64,000 nt of DNA from Stenotrophomonas maltophilia (lineage in GTDB: Bacteria; Pseudomonadota; Gammaproteobacteria; Xanthomonadales; Xanthomonadaceae), in the NCBI RefSeq assembly GCF_003205835.1, contig NZ_CP029773.1, forward strand, positions 3,008,501-3,072,500. Direction: 5' to 3'. The translations under genes and the position numbers were made by a program. Each line of letters opens with the position of its first letter. The stretch's first letter is position 1. Positions 43,689 to 54,851 of this stretch are shown piece by piece. Below the pieces are notes generated by a model, which saw only the letters and a program-made list of their open reading frames with translations, was not told the DNA's origin and did no database searches.

Positions 43689-43964
43689 ATGTCCACCATC
43701 GATGTCCGCCACGCCCACGCCCTGCCCGACGCACAGGCGCGTGCCGCGATCGAACAGGTTGCCGCCAAGTTGTCCGAGCGCTTCGGCCTGAAGTCGTCCT
43801 GGACCGCCGATGTGCTGAACTTCTCCGGCAGCGGCGTGGACGGTGCGATCGAACTGCAGCCGGGCGCCGTGCGCGTCACCGCCAAGCTGGGCTTCCTGCT
43901 GTCGGCGATGAAGGGCATGGTCGAAGGCGAGATCCAGCGCGTGCTGAAGGAAAAGCTGGGCTGA
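43689..43964 (+). CDS. Polyhydroxyalkanoic acid system family protein
   Basis: A 91-residue protein (MSTIDVRHAHALPDAQARAA ... DGAIELQPGAVRVTAKLGFL) of the PHA_gran_rgn family, which accompanies phasins and PHA synthase genes. It has the usual length and the closing MVEGEIQRVLKEKLG helix. Followed by a phasin gene on the same strand, so this is a small PHA-granule locus. The biochemical role is not established. Confidence 0.85.
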   Translation: MSTIDVRHAHALPDAQARAAIEQVAAKLSERFGLKSSWTADVLNFSGSGVDGAIELQPGAVRVTAKLGFLLSAMKGMVEGEIQRVLKEKLG

Positions 43965-44044
43965 ACCCCGGCGGCGGCCGTCACGGCCGTGCAACGCCAT
44001 CGCGCGCTACTCTCGGGACAGGCCCAACTCCGACGGGAAGTGCG

Positions 44045-44536
44045 ATGAACCACTACGAAAACGACGACCGCCGCAACGACGACGCCTCTTTCGGTGACCA
44101 GGCCGAGCGCTTCTCGCGCAAGCTCAGCGATTCGGCCCAGCAGGTCTGGCTGGCAGGCCTGGGCGCCCTGGGCCGTGCACAGGCTGAAGGCAGCCGCTTC
44201 TTCGATGGCCTGGTGAAGGAAGGCGAAGCCTGGGAGGCCCGCCGCCGTGAACGCCACGGCGAACAGGGCCCGGGTTGGCGCGACAACGTCGAAACCTCGC
44301 TGGACGAGGCCCGGGAGAAGGCCTCCGGCACCTGGAACAAGGTTGAAAAGGCCTTTGATGACCAGGTGCAGGGCGTGCTCAAGCGCCTGCATGTCCCCAC
44401 TGCGGACGAGGTGACCGCGCTGGAAGCCCGCATCGACGCCCTGCATGCGCGCCTGGCCAAGCTGGAGAACCGTGCCGCTTCGGGCGCCGATGCTCCCGCC
44501 CCGGGCAGCCATCAGTCGCCCGACAGCGTGCCCTGA
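44045..44536 (+). CDS. Phasin-family protein
   Basis: A 163-residue acidic, helical phasin of the PhaF/PhaI type: SDSAQQVWLAGLGALGRAQAEG is the family motif, followed by a long amphipathic helix and a C-terminal coiled-coil segment (ADEVTALEARIDALHARLAKLE). Phasins coat polyhydroxyalkanoate granules. Lies 80 bases after the PHA-system gene. Confidence 0.9.
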   Translation: MNHYENDDRRNDDASFGDQAERFSRKLSDSAQQVWLAGLGALGRAQAEGSRFFDGLVKEGEAWEARRRERHGEQGPGWRDNVETSLDEAREKASGTWNKVEKAFDDQVQGVLKRLHVPTADEVTALEARIDALHARLAKLENRAASGADAPAPGSHQSPDSVP

Positions 44537-44545
44537 ATGCCATTG

Positions 44546-44574
44546 TTGCAATGCAATAAATTTTGATTGACAAT
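44546..44574 (+). promoter_or_regulatory. Promoter-like element before the small RNA candidate
   Basis: TTGCAA (44546-44551), 17 bases, GACAAT (44569-44574): a sigma-70-like pair with ideal spacing in a short AT-rich patch just after the phasin stop. Predicts transcription starting near 44581. Confidence 0.5.
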
Positions 44575-44579
44575 CGCGA

Positions 44580-44650
44580 GCAACCCGCCAATCGCTTCGG
44601 CTGCCGTTTGTTCCCTCCCCTCACGGCTTCAGGATTGGCGGGTTTTTCGT
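44580..44650 (+). ncRNA. Candidate small RNA: long stem with CU-rich loop and terminator
   Basis: AACCCGCCAATC (44582-44593) pairs perfectly with GATTGGCGGGTT (44633-44644) and is followed by TTTTTCG, giving a ~70-nt transcript that ends in a terminator. The ~39-base loop holds TTCCCTCCCCTC, complementary to Shine-Dalgarno sequences. It could instead be only the phasin terminator, but the promoter-like element directly upstream favours a separate RNA. Confidence 0.45.
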
Positions 44651-44772
44651 GTCCGCCGTATACCGATCTGCGCGCGCCATCACGTTTCCTGTCAGGAACC
44701 TCCTGACCCAGCGATGCGGCACGACCTTTACACTGTCGTCCTCCGCATTCGCCCCTTCCGCGCACCTCCTGC

Positions 44773-45780
44773 ATGCTCCCTTGGATCCTGGCCCTGCTGT
44801 CGGCCCTGCTTACCTGTTCCCTGGCCGTTGTCTATCTGTGGTGGATCAAGCGGCGGCAGAAGGAGATGCAACTCGGCCTGCAGGCCTTGGCTGGCATGCA
44901 CTGGCGCGAATTCTCCGTGCTGGTCAAACGCATGCTGCGCGAACAGCGCGGCCTGCGTGAACTGAACGACCCGGCCGAGGAGTCCCGCGAGCCGAGCAGC
45001 GACTTCCTGCTCAGCGATGGTCCCAACCAGTGGCTGGTGTCCTGCAAGCACGGCCTGGCCTACCGCATCGGTACCGCCGCAGTGAACGAACTGGGGGCGG
45101 CCGCGCGCCTGGCCGGCGCCAAGGGCGGCGTGCTGCTGACCGAGGGCCGGATCGAACGCGACGGCCGCAGCGCCGCCGAGAAGCAGGCCGTCGAGGTGCT
45201 GGACGGCCCGCGCCTGTGGCCGTTGCTGCAGCCCTATCTACCGGCGGAAATCGAAACCCGTGTGCGGGCCAGTGCCCGCCATGAAGCCCTGCGCCGCATT
45301 GCCATAGCCGCGCTCGCCGCGGTGACGCTGGGCCTGCTGGTGGGACTGAGCCTGCAAGGGCTGCATGTGCAGGACGCTCCGCCCGTTGCCGAGGAGACGG
45401 GCGCCCCCGCGCCGGTTGCGCCTGCGGTTGAAGCGGCGCCCGAACTGGCGCCGCCCCCCGCCACCACACCGCCGACCACGGCGCCTGCGCCGACGCCCTC
45501 AACCGATGCGCGCAGCAATCCCAACCCGGATGCCGCCACGCTCGAGCGCTTCCAGGCCGATCTGTCCCGTGCCTTGGCTGGCAAGCCCGGCATCGCCAGC
45601 GGTGTCTGGCTGACCCGGCAGACGCTGGCGATCAACCGCACCGGCGAGCTGGACGCGGTGTGGCCGCAGGTCTGCGAGGAAGTGCTGCACTACCCCGCCC
45701 TGCGTAACGTGCGCATCCAGCTCAACGCCCGCCCTGGCGTGGATGAGCCCGTACGCTGGCGGCAGTGCGCTACGTATTGA
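44773..45780 (+). CDS. Membrane-anchored Mrr-like restriction endonuclease-fold protein
   Basis: A 335-residue protein. An N-terminal helix (ILALLSALLTCSLAVVYLWW) anchors it; residues ~38-150 resemble the Mrr_cat fold: GMHWREFSVLVKRML, then DFLLSD and WLVSCKHG (the D-x10-CK catalytic pair, like D-x-QxK), then GAKGGVLLTEG. A second helix (IAIAALAAVTLGLLVGLSL) and a Pro/Ala/Thr-rich linker lead to a C-terminal domain. With Cys where Gln/Glu is usual, nuclease activity is uncertain. Such membrane Mrr-like proteins are common in xanthomonads, role unknown. Confidence 0.68.
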   Translation: MLPWILALLSALLTCSLAVVYLWWIKRRQKEMQLGLQALAGMHWREFSVLVKRMLREQRGLRELNDPAEESREPSSDFLLSDGPNQWLVSCKHGLAYRIGTAAVNELGAAARLAGAKGGVLLTEGRIERDGRSAAEKQAVEVLDGPRLWPLLQPYLPAEIETRVRASARHEALRRIAIAALAAVTLGLLVGLSLQGLHVQDAPPVAEETGAPAPVAPAVEAAPELAPPPATTPPTTAPAPTPSTDARSNPNPDAATLERFQADLSRALAGKPGIASGVWLTRQTLAINRTGELDAVWPQVCEEVLHYPALRNVRIQLNARPGVDEPVRWRQCATY

Positions 45781-45787
45781 TTGGGGT

Positions 45788-45895
45788 GTCTGTAGATCCA
45801 CGCCATGCGTGGATGCCTCTGTAGCGTCGAGCCACGCTCGACTCATCGCGCATCGCGCGAACAGCAGCCGAGCATGGCTCGGCTCTACATGGCGC
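45788..45895. repeat. SMAG-type REP cluster
   Basis: GTAGATCCACGCCATGCGTGGAT, GTAGCGTCGAGCCACGCTCGAC and AGCCGAGCATGGCTCGGCTCTAC lie in a row between convergent genes, the last in opposite orientation. Confidence 0.8.
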
Positions 45896-45899
45896 CTGC

Positions 45900-46292
45900 T
45901 CAGCCCAATGCCGCGAGATGGGCGATGTAACTGGAGCGCGATTCACCCGCCGCTCTGGCCTGCGCATCCAGCCTCGCCAGGATCCGGCGTGGCAGGCTGA
46001 TATTGACCCGCTCGATAGTGTCGTCCAGTAGAGCCGGATCAATGCAGATGTACGCAAGAATCCAACGGATGTCCTTGGATGCCTCGGCGGCGATTTTCTG
46101 CGGTGCCGAAGGTGTCGGAATCGAGCGTCCCTCATCCAGGGCCGCATCAATCCAGGCGAGCGCGGCCTCTTCCGCCGCAGTGAGCGCATTATCAAGCGTG
46201 TCGGCCGCCGAGAAGCACCCCGGCAGATCCGGAACGACCACACCCCACGCGGTGCGCTCATCACCTGCCTCGATCAAGACTGGATATCGCAT
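45900..46292 (-). CDS. hicB: HicB-family antitoxin
   Basis: A 130-residue HicB protein. The N-terminal partial RNase H-like fold is visible (MRYPVLIEAGDERTAWGVVVPDLPGCFSAADTLDNAL with PDLPGC motif) and the C-terminal ribbon-helix-helix segment (RVNISLPRRILARLDAQARAAGESRS) binds the operator. It neutralises HicA and represses the pair. Lies 8 bases after hicA. Confidence 0.92.
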   Translation of the reverse strand: MRYPVLIEAGDERTAWGVVVPDLPGCFSAADTLDNALTAAEEAALAWIDAALDEGRSIPTPSAPQKIAAEASKDIRWILAYICIDPALLDDTIERVNISLPRRILARLDAQARAAGESRSSYIAHLAALG

Positions 46293-46300
46293 GGGCCCTC

Positions 46301-46483
46301 CTACGTCAGTCCTGCGAGCTTCCGCAACGCCTGCACCAGCCCATTGCCCAGATCCTTCCTTGGGTGAGGCACGGTGATGATGTGAGGGTGCTGCGGGTGC
46401 ACGAATACATGATGGGATCCGCGAATCCGGCGACAGGTCCAACCTGCCGCCTCCAGATCCCGGATGAGATCCCTGCTCTTCAT
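46301..46483 (-). CDS. hicA: HicA-family mRNA interferase toxin
   Basis: A 60-residue dsRBD-like toxin: MKSRDLIRDLEAAGWTCRRIRGSHHVFVHP carries the conserved GSHH catalytic His, and ITVPHPRKDLGNGLVQALRKLAGL the second half. HicA cleaves mRNA in a ribosome-independent way. ATG 46483 chosen as the family start; the frame extends upstream to 46507. Toxin-first order is the classical hicAB arrangement. Confidence 0.92.
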   Translation of the reverse strand: MKSRDLIRDLEAAGWTCRRIRGSHHVFVHPQHPHIITVPHPRKDLGNGLVQALRKLAGLT

Positions 46484-46556
46484 GCGGGGACGATACACAT
46501 CGTACACACGCCCCGACAGAGTTCAAGGCGACAGCGTGTCCCGAGCGGGGTCGACC

Positions 46557-47285
46557 CTACCTTGCCCCAGGCGCGAAGCGCGCCACCAGGTCCCAGGCGT
46601 CGCCGAGGAACACCTGACGCACACGGGTGATCGGCTGTTCGCCGCGCCAGGTGAGGCGCTCGATCACCAAGCACGCGGTGCCGGACTTCACGTCCAGCAG
46701 CTTGGCGGTGGCGGTGTCCGCGCCCCAGGCACTGATGCGATGCTGGGCACGGGTCCACGACACGTTCTGCAGCAGCCAGCTGCCCGGTGCAGTGGTGCTG
46801 AAATCGACCTCCAGTACCTCGGGCACGCCCACCGGGCTGATCAGGCGATGCTCCAGTGCCAGCGGGCGGCCGTCAGCCAGGTGCAGGCAGCGCATCGCCA
46901 GCAGCATTTCGCTGCCGGCCAGCTCCACTTCGCCGGCATTGCCGGCATCGGCCAGGCGCAGGTCGCGCTGCAGCAGACGATAGGCGTACTGATGGCCGCG
47001 CGAGCCGACCTCCATCGCGATATCGGGAATCTCCAGCGCCACCTGCTCCAGGTGCGGGGGCTGCCGCGCCACGAACGAACCGGCGCGGCGGCGCCGCTCG
47101 ATCATGCCGCTCTCGGCCAGCGCGGTCAGCACCTTGTTCACCGTCATCCGCGAGCAGCCGTACTGCTCCATCAGCTCGTGCTCGTACGGAATACGGAAGC
47201 CGGGCGCCCACTCTCCGCTGAGGATGCGGCTTTCCAGATCGCTGCGGATACGCTGGTTGAGCGTGGCGGACTTGCTGGCCTTCAC
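46557..47285 (-). CDS. hutC: Histidine utilization repressor HutC
   Basis: A 242-residue GntR-family regulator: winged helix at residues ~10-75 (LNQRIRSDLESRILSGEWAPG, YGCSRMTVNKVLTALAESGMI) and an UTRA ligand-binding domain (CLHLADGRPLALEHRLIS ... TACLVIERLTW) that senses urocanate. Represses the hut genes until histidine is available. GTG start at 47285 fixes the family N-terminus MKASKSAT. Directly downstream of hutF on the same strand, 28 bases apart. Confidence 0.95.
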   Translation of the reverse strand: MKASKSATLNQRIRSDLESRILSGEWAPGFRIPYEHELMEQYGCSRMTVNKVLTALAESGMIERRRRAGSFVARQPPHLEQVALEIPDIAMEVGSRGHQYAYRLLQRDLRLADAGNAGEVELAGSEMLLAMRCLHLADGRPLALEHRLISPVGVPEVLEVDFSTTAPGSWLLQNVSWTRAQHRISAWGADTATAKLLDVKSGTACLVIERLTWRGEQPITRVRQVFLGDAWDLVARFAPGAR

Positions 47286-47313
47286 GTGATGGGGTCTCGG
47301 TGGCGGGAGGCGA

Positions 47314-48684
47314 TCAGCCCAGCACGCCACGCAGGGCGGCAGCGAAGGCGGTGGTGATCGCCTCGCGCTGCAGGTGGCGGCCCTCGGCCACGCATTGGCG
47401 GCCATGGCGCCAGACCGATCGCAGCGCGCCATTACGTGCGGCGAACACCCAGCTGTCAAGCCATGCGTCGTCCTGTCGCGCCTGTAGCGCCGGGTGCGAA
47501 GCATCCAGCTCGACCAGGTCGGCACTGGCGCCGACCTGCAGGCCGGCGGCCACACCCAGGGCCTGTGCACCGCCTTGCAGTGCGCCCTCGAACAGGAAGC
47601 GGCCCGTGCTGCGGGTGGCATCCGGAGCCAGCACATTGCGCCCGCGCAGGGTCAGGCGCTGACCGTATTCAAGCAGGCGCAGTTCTTCAGCCGCGTCGAT
47701 CAGCACATTGGAATCGGAGCCGACACCGAAGCGACCGCCTTCGCGCGCGAACGCCTGCATCGGGAACAGGCCGTCGCCCAGGTTGGCCTCGGTGATCGGG
47801 CACAGGCCAGCCACGGCGTGGCTGGCGACGATGGCCGCGCGCTCGTCATCGGTGATGTGGGTGGCATGCACCAGGCACCAGCGCGCATCCACCGGCGCAT
47901 GGTTGTACAGCCACTGCACCGGGCGCTGGCCGCTCCAGGCCAGGCAGGCCTCCACTTCGCGCACCTGTTCGGCGATGTGGATGTGCACCGGGCCGTCGGT
48001 GAGCGGCAGCAGGGCACTCAGTTCCTCTCCGGTGACCGCACGCAGGCTGTGCGGTGCAATGCCGAGCACCGCATCGGGCAGCGCGGCCAAAGACGGCTTC
48101 GCGGCCTCCAGCAGCTGCGCAAATCCCTCTACGTCATGGATCAGGCGTCGCTGCGCGGGGTTCGGTGCCGCCCCGCCGAAATCGGCATGCGCATAGAACA
48201 CCGGCAGCAGGGTCAGGCCGATGCCGGTCTGGTCGGCCGCCGCCGCAATCCGCGCGCTCATCTCGGCACGGTTGGCATACGGCCGGCCGTCAGCATCGTG
48301 GTGCAGGTAGTGGAATTCACCGACGCGGGTGAAGCCGCTTTCCAGCATTTCCATGTAGGCCTGGGCGGCGATGGCCTGCACCGCGTCCGGGCGCAGATGG
48401 GCCAGGAAGCGATACATCAGCTCGCGCCAGCTCCAGAAGCTGTCACCGTCGCCGCCGCCGATCTCGGTCAGCCCAGCCATGCCGCGCTGGAAGGCGTGGC
48501 TGTGCAGGTTGGGCAGGCCCGGCACCAGGATGCCGACGCGGGTGTCGCCGTGCTGGGCGCCCTGCCCCGTGTGGATCGCCGTGATGCGACCGTCCTGCAC
48601 CTGCAGGCGGACATCACGGGCCCAACCCTCGACCAGCAGGGCGTGGGCGGCATGGAAACTGTGCGGGGAACGCGAATCGGACAT
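47314..48684 (-). CDS. hutF: Formimidoylglutamate deiminase
   Basis: A 456-residue amidohydrolase removing ammonia from N-formimino-L-glutamate to give N-formyl-L-glutamate. Metal-site motifs are PGLPNLHSHAFQRGMAG (HxH), HIHIAEQVREVEAC, LVHATHITDDE and GVGSDSNVLIDAAEEL. With hutG it forms the five-step hut route used by pseudomonads and xanthomonads. ATG 48684 preferred over a GTG at 48708. Divergent from hutIHGU. Confidence 0.96.
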   Translation of the reverse strand: MSDSRSPHSFHAAHALLVEGWARDVRLQVQDGRITAIHTGQGAQHGDTRVGILVPGLPNLHSHAFQRGMAGLTEIGGGDGDSFWSWRELMYRFLAHLRPDAVQAIAAQAYMEMLESGFTRVGEFHYLHHDADGRPYANRAEMSARIAAAADQTGIGLTLLPVFYAHADFGGAAPNPAQRRLIHDVEGFAQLLEAAKPSLAALPDAVLGIAPHSLRAVTGEELSALLPLTDGPVHIHIAEQVREVEACLAWSGQRPVQWLYNHAPVDARWCLVHATHITDDERAAIVASHAVAGLCPITEANLGDGLFPMQAFAREGGRFGVGSDSNVLIDAAEELRLLEYGQRLTLRGRNVLAPDATRSTGRFLFEGALQGGAQALGVAAGLQVGASADLVELDASHPALQARQDDAWLDSWVFAARNGALRSVWRHGRQCVAEGRHLQREAITTAFAAALRGVLG

Positions 48685-48708
48685 GGCTGGACAACCCGAA
48701 ATGGACAC

Positions 48709-48730
48709 CTATATTGTATAGACATATAAG
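48709..48730. promoter_or_regulatory. Divergent hut promoter with HutC-like operator
   Basis: The 67-base gap between hutF and hutI contains TATATTGTATAGACATATAA, an AT-rich inverted sequence in otherwise GC-rich DNA. It resembles the TGTATA-TACA type HutC operators of related bacteria and could control both directions at once. Confidence 0.5.
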
Positions 48731-48751
48731 CACAGCCGCGTTGTGGATGCC

Positions 48752-49975
48752 ATGCACGTCGATACCCTCTGGTCCAACGTTCACCTGATCACCCTCGATG
48801 GCGAGGGGCTGGGTGTCATCCGCGATGGCGTACTGGCCTGCGCCGACGGTCGCATCGTCCATGTGGGTACCGCCGGCAGCGATGCCCAGCTGCAGCCGAC
48901 CACCCGCATCGACGGTGAAGGCCGCTGGATCTCGCCGGGCCTGATCGACTGCCACACCCATCTGGTCTACGCCGGCAACCGCGCCAACGAATTCGAGCAG
49001 CGCCTGCAGGGCGTCAGCTATGCCGACATCGCCCGTGCCGGCGGCGGCATCGTCTCCACCGTGCGCGCCACCCGCGCCGCCACGCCGGAACAGCTGGCCA
49101 GCGAAAGCCGGCCACGCCTGCTGGCGATGCGCGCCGAAGGCGTGACCACCCTCGAGATCAAGTCCGGCTACGGCCTGACCCTGCCCGACGAACGCAAGCA
49201 GCTGCAAGTGGCGCGCGCGCTGGGCGAGGAATGCCGGGTCAACGTGGTGACCACCTTCCTCGGCGCGCACGCGATTCCGCCGGGCCGCGAAGCACAGGAG
49301 TACACCGACGAGGTGTGCAACGTGATGATCCCGGCCATCGCCGCCGAAGGCCTAGCCGAAGCAGTGGATGTGTTCTGCGAGAACATCGCCTTCTCGCCGG
49401 CGCAGGCGCGGCAGGTCTTCGAAGCAGCGCGCGCCAACGGGCTGGCGGTGAAGATCCACGCCGAGCAGCTGAGCAACCAGCATGGCGCCGAACTGGCCGC
49501 CAGCTTCGGCGCACTCTCGGCCGACCATATCGAACACCTGGACGATGCTGGCATCGCCGCGATGGCGGCGGCCGGCACTGTCGCCGTGCTGCTGCCCGGC
49601 GCCTTCTATTTCACCCGCGATACCACCCTGCCGCCGATCGCGGCGCTGCGTGCGGCCGACGTGCCGCTGGCGCTGGCCACCGACAGCAACCCGGGCACCT
49701 CGCCGCTGACCAGTCCGCTGCTGGCGATGAACATGGGCGCCACCCTGTTCCGCCTGACCGTGGACGAATGCATCGCCGGCTTCACCCGTGAAGCGGCGCG
49801 CGCGCTGGGCCATGGCGACCGCATCGGCCGCCTGGCCGTGGGCCTGGACTGCGACCTGGCGATCTGGGACATCGACGCCCCCGCCGACCTGGTCTATCGC
49901 ATTGGATTCAACCCGCTGCACGCGCGCGTGGTGCGCGGACAGCCCGACCTGCCTGCCTCCTGGAGCAACACATGA
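48752..49975 (+). CDS. hutI: Imidazolonepropionase
   Basis: A 407-residue amidohydrolase opening the imidazolone ring to N-formimino-L-glutamate. [22 protein letters not shown] supplies the HxH metal site, [17 protein letters not shown] and [13 protein letters not shown] the remaining ligands. Length is normal. ATG 48752 is used; GTG 48743 is an alternative start. Its stop overlaps the hutH start (ATGA). Confidence 0.97.
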   Translation: MHVDTLWSNVHLITLDGEGLGVIRDGVLACADGRIVHVGTAGSDAQLQPTTRIDGEGRWISPGLIDCHTHLVYAGNRANEFEQRLQGVSYADIARAGGGIVSTVRATRAATPEQLASESRPRLLAMRAEGVTTLEIKSGYGLTLPDERKQLQVARALGEECRVNVVTTFLGAHAIPPGREAQEYTDEVCNVMIPAIAAEGLAEAVDVFCENIAFSPAQARQVFEAARANGLAVKIHAEQLSNQHGAELAASFGALSADHIEHLDDAGIAAMAAAGTVAVLLPGAFYFTRDTTLPPIAALRAADVPLALATDSNPGTSPLTSPLLAMNMGATLFRLTVDECIAGFTREAARALGHGDRIGRLAVGLDCDLAIWDIDAPADLVYRIGFNPLHARVVRGQPDLPASWSNT

Positions 49976-51513
49976 GCAACACCCTGGTTCTTCGCCCCGG
50001 CCATGTCACTCTCGCCCAGTGGCGGCAGGTCTATCGCGGTGCGCCGCTTGCACTGGACCCGGCCGCGCTGCCGGTGGTGCGCGCCAGTGCGGCGGCCGTC
50101 GCCGCCATCGTCGCCAAGGGCGCGCCGGTGTATGGCATCAACACCGGCTTCGGCAAGCTGGCCAGCGTGCGCATCGAGCGCGAAGACCTGGCTACCCTGC
50201 AGCGGAACATCGTGCTTTCGCATGCGGCCGGTGTGGGCGAGCCGATGCCGGCCAGCGTGGTGCGTCTGATGATGGCGCTGAAGCTGGTCAGCCTGGCGCA
50301 GGGTGCCTCGGGCATCCGCGAGGAGACCCTGCTGCTGCTCGAAGCGATGCTGGTCAAGGGCGTGCTGCCGGTGGTGCCCGCACAGGGCTCGGTGGGTGCC
50401 TCGGGTGACCTGGCACCGCTCTCGCACCTGGCCAGCGTGATGCTGGGCGTGGGTGAAGCCTTCATCGGTGACGAGCGCCTGCCGGCGGTCGATGCGCTGG
50501 CACGTGCCGGCCTGCAACCGATCGAGCTGGGCGCGAAGGAAGGCCTGGCCCTGCTCAACGGCACCCAGTTCTCCACCGCCTATGCGCTGGCCGGCCTGTT
50601 CGAGATCGAGACCGTGTTCCAGGCCGCGCTGGTCACCGGCGCGCTGTCGGTGGAAGCGGCCAAGGGTTCCGACACGCCGTTCGACCCGCGCATCCATGCC
50701 ATCCGCGGCCAGCGCGGACAGATCGCCACTGCGGCCACGCTGCGCACGCTGATGCAGGGCTCGGACATCCGCGAATCGCACCGCGACAACGACGTGCGCG
50801 TGCAGGACCCGTACTGCCTGCGCTGCCAGCCGCAGGTGATGGGCGCAGCGCTGGACATCCTGCGCCAGGCCGCAACCACGCTGGAAATCGAAGCCAACGG
50901 CGTGTCCGACAATCCGCTGGTGTTCACCGACACCGGCGAAGCACTGTCCGGCGGCAACTTCCACGCCGAGCCGGTCGCCTTCGCCGCCGACATGCTGGCG
51001 ATGGCGGTGTGCGAGATCGGTTCGATCAGCGAGCGCCGCCTGGCGATGCTGGTCGACCCGGCGCTGTCCGGCCTGCCGGCGTTCCTGACCCCGCGCCCGG
51101 GCCTGAATTCCGGCTTCATGATTCCGCAGGTGACCGCCGCCGCGCTGGTCTCGGAAAACAAGCAGCGCGCCTACCCGGCCAGTGTCGATTCGATTCCGAC
51201 CTCGGCCAACCAGGAAGACCATGTGTCGATGGCCGCGCACGGTGCGCGCCGCCTGATGCAGATGGCCGAGAACGCCGCCAACGTGATCGGCATCGAGCTG
51301 CTGGCCGCTGCGCAGGGCTGCGACTTCCACGCGCCGCTGCGCTCCAGTGCCGCGCTGGAAAGCGTGCGTGCCACCCTGCGTGCGCAGGTGCCGACGCTGG
51401 AAGAAGACCGCTACTTCCACCCGGACATGGTGACCGCCACGAACCTGGTGCGCAGCGGCGCGCTGGCACAGGGCTTGGCGGAGCTGCTGCCGACCGTGGA
51501 ACCGCAGGCATGA
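49972..51513 (+). CDS. hutH: Histidine ammonia-lyase
   Basis: A 513-residue lyase producing trans-urocanate from histidine. [15 protein letters not shown] contains the Ala143-Ser144-Gly145 triad that cyclises to the MIO electrophile. [10 protein letters not shown] and the Tyr/Gln-rich active-site segments are present ([20 protein letters not shown]). Overlaps hutI and hutG by 4 bases each, so strongly coupled. Confidence 0.98.
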   Translation: MSNTLVLRPGHVTLAQWRQVYRGAPLALDPAALPVVRASAAAVAAIVAKGAPVYGINTGFGKLASVRIEREDLATLQRNIVLSHAAGVGEPMPASVVRLMMALKLVSLAQGASGIREETLLLLEAMLVKGVLPVVPAQGSVGASGDLAPLSHLASVMLGVGEAFIGDERLPAVDALARAGLQPIELGAKEGLALLNGTQFSTAYALAGLFEIETVFQAALVTGALSVEAAKGSDTPFDPRIHAIRGQRGQIATAATLRTLMQGSDIRESHRDNDVRVQDPYCLRCQPQVMGAALDILRQAATTLEIEANGVSDNPLVFTDTGEALSGGNFHAEPVAFAADMLAMAVCEIGSISERRLAMLVDPALSGLPAFLTPRPGLNSGFMIPQVTAAALVSENKQRAYPASVDSIPTSANQEDHVSMAAHGARRLMQMAENAANVIGIELLAAAQGCDFHAPLRSSAALESVRATLRAQVPTLEEDRYFHPDMVTATNLVRSGALAQGLAELLPTVEPQA

Positions 51514-52360
51514 ATGTCCATCCCGAATGGCTGACGGTGCACGAAGGCGATGCCCCGCTGATCGTCAGCTTCCCGCATACCGGCAGCGAGCTGCCGCACG
51601 ACCTGATCGGCGACTACCACTCGCCGTGGCTGGCCCGTCGCGACGCCGACTGGTGGGTGCACGAACTGTACGACTTCGTGCGCGGCATGGGCGCAACCAC
51701 GGTGCGCTCGGCGATCTCGCGTTCGGTGATCGACCTCAACCGCGATCCCAGCGGTGCGTCGCTGTACCCGGGTCAGAACACCACCGGCCTGTGCCCGCTG
51801 ACCACCTTCGACAACCAGCCGCTGTACCACGCCGGGCGCGAACCGGATGACGCGGAAATCGCCCGTCGCCGCGACACGTATTTCCTGCCTTACCACGATG
51901 CGCTGGCCGCACAGATCACGCGCCTGCGTGCGAGGTTCGGCACTGTCGTGGTGTATGACGCACACTCGATCCGCTCACATATCCCGCACCTGTTCGAAGA
52001 CGAGCTGCCGCAGTTCAACCTCGGCACCGCCGGCCCGTCCGGCGCACCGGACACGTCCTGCGACAACGCCTTGAGCGATGTGGTGGAGAACCTGCTGAAG
52101 ATCAGCGGCATGAGCCAGGTACGCAACGGCCGCTTCAAGGGCGGCTGGATCACCCGCCACTACAGCAACATCGCCGGTGGCGTGCACAGCCTGCAGATGG
52201 AACTTGCCTGCCGCGGCTACATGCACGAACCCCTGCCGGACCAGGTGGACGAACACAGCTGGCCCACCCCGCTCGACCCCGATCACGCCGCACCGCTGCG
52301 CCACACCTTGGCGCAGGTGCTCAACGCCTGCCTTGAATTCGCTACGAACCGGAGCGCCGC

Positions 52361-52364
<4 letters not shown>
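51510..52364 (+). CDS. hutG: N-formylglutamate deformylase
   Basis: A 284-residue N-formylglutamate amidohydrolase of the FGase family: [44 protein letters not shown] and [12 protein letters not shown] are its metal and substrate motifs. Releases glutamate and formate, the last step of histidine use. Starts within the hutH stop (ATGA) and its own stop overlaps hutU. Confidence 0.96.
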
Positions 52365-54028
<1,664 letters not shown>

Positions 54029-54030
54029 TC

Positions 54031-54105
54031 GTAGGGGTGCCGGCCAGCGGCCGGCACTACCGGAAACGTAGGGTAGTGCCGGCCGCTGGCCGGCATCGCC
54101 TGATG
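54031..54105. repeat. Inverted pair of SMAG palindromes
   Basis: GTAGGGGTGCCGGCCAGCGGCCGGCAC and, in opposite orientation, GTAGTGCCGGCCGCTGGCCGGCAT. Back-to-back copies directly after hutU, likely acting at the mRNA 3' end. Confidence 0.8.
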
Positions 54106-54150
54106 CTGGGACGCCGTGGTAGACGCCGATCTTGGTCGGCGCTCGCACCG

Positions 54151-54609
54151 CTATAGCAGCGCCGAAGCAACCACCGATGCCTTTGCTCGAATACTGTCCG
54201 GCGCATCACCCTTCAGCGCTTCGATCAAGGACACGACTTCTGCTGCGCCTTTGGTTGAGGCTTCATTCCTCAGGCAGGCAATCAACCTATCTCTGTATGG
54301 ATCACTATTCAGCAATCTGCAGATGAACGTCTCCAACCATTCTGGTGCCACGGTACGCATGTACGGAGCTGATTGGACAAGCGCGGAAATCATCCTGTCG
54401 CCGTCGCTGTCCTCGACAAGATGAAGAAGCCCCCACATGACTTCTTCATGCGGAGTGTCATCGGCGAACATCGAGAAGAGGACTCCCAGCTCCCGACTGG
54501 AGAACTCCAGGCCTGACAGCGCCTGAACCGTCCGGTCAAATACCGCAACCTCTTCAGAAGTGAGCATTCGCGAGGCCCGTAACAGCTCCTCCAGAAGTAG
54601 GTCTTTCAT
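54151..54609 (-). CDS. Imm30-like immunity protein
   Basis: A 152-residue helical, acidic protein. LFSMFADDTPHEEVMWGLLHLVEDS is the characteristic stretch of Imm30 immunity proteins, which protect against polymorphic toxins. The rest forms short helical hairpins (LLNSDPYRDRLIACLRNEAS). Start ATG 54609 is moderate; an upstream ATG at 54636 is possible. No toxin gene is visible beside it, so it looks like an orphan immunity gene. Confidence 0.7.
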   Translation of the reverse strand: MKDLLLEELLRASRMLTSEEVAVFDRTVQALSGLEFSSRELGVLFSMFADDTPHEEVMWGLLHLVEDSDGDRMISALVQSAPYMRTVAPEWLETFICRLLNSDPYRDRLIACLRNEASTKGAAEVVSLIEALKGDAPDSIRAKASVVASALL

Positions 54610-54812
54610 CACAGCTTCGTTGGCGGAACCTGGCATTACTTGCACCGGTGCATCAGCGGAGTGATATCCGATTGTACGCACGCACCCTGGTAACGGTGGC
54701 ATTGGCACCAAGAACCGCCAAGTATGACCAGCGTTACCGACCGAACTCTTTGGAGCCGTCCAACTGCTCGGCTCAGCTATCCCCGCTGCACGACGCCTGA
54801 CCGAAAGACAGC

Positions 54813-54837
54813 CGAGCATAGGCTCGGCTCTACATGA
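54813..54837. repeat. SMAG-type palindrome
   Basis: AGCCGAGCATAGGCTCGGCTCTAC: 8-bp arms with CTAC at the right end, between the two immunity-type genes. Confidence 0.65.
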
Positions 54838-54851
54838 TTGGGACCTTCGGA

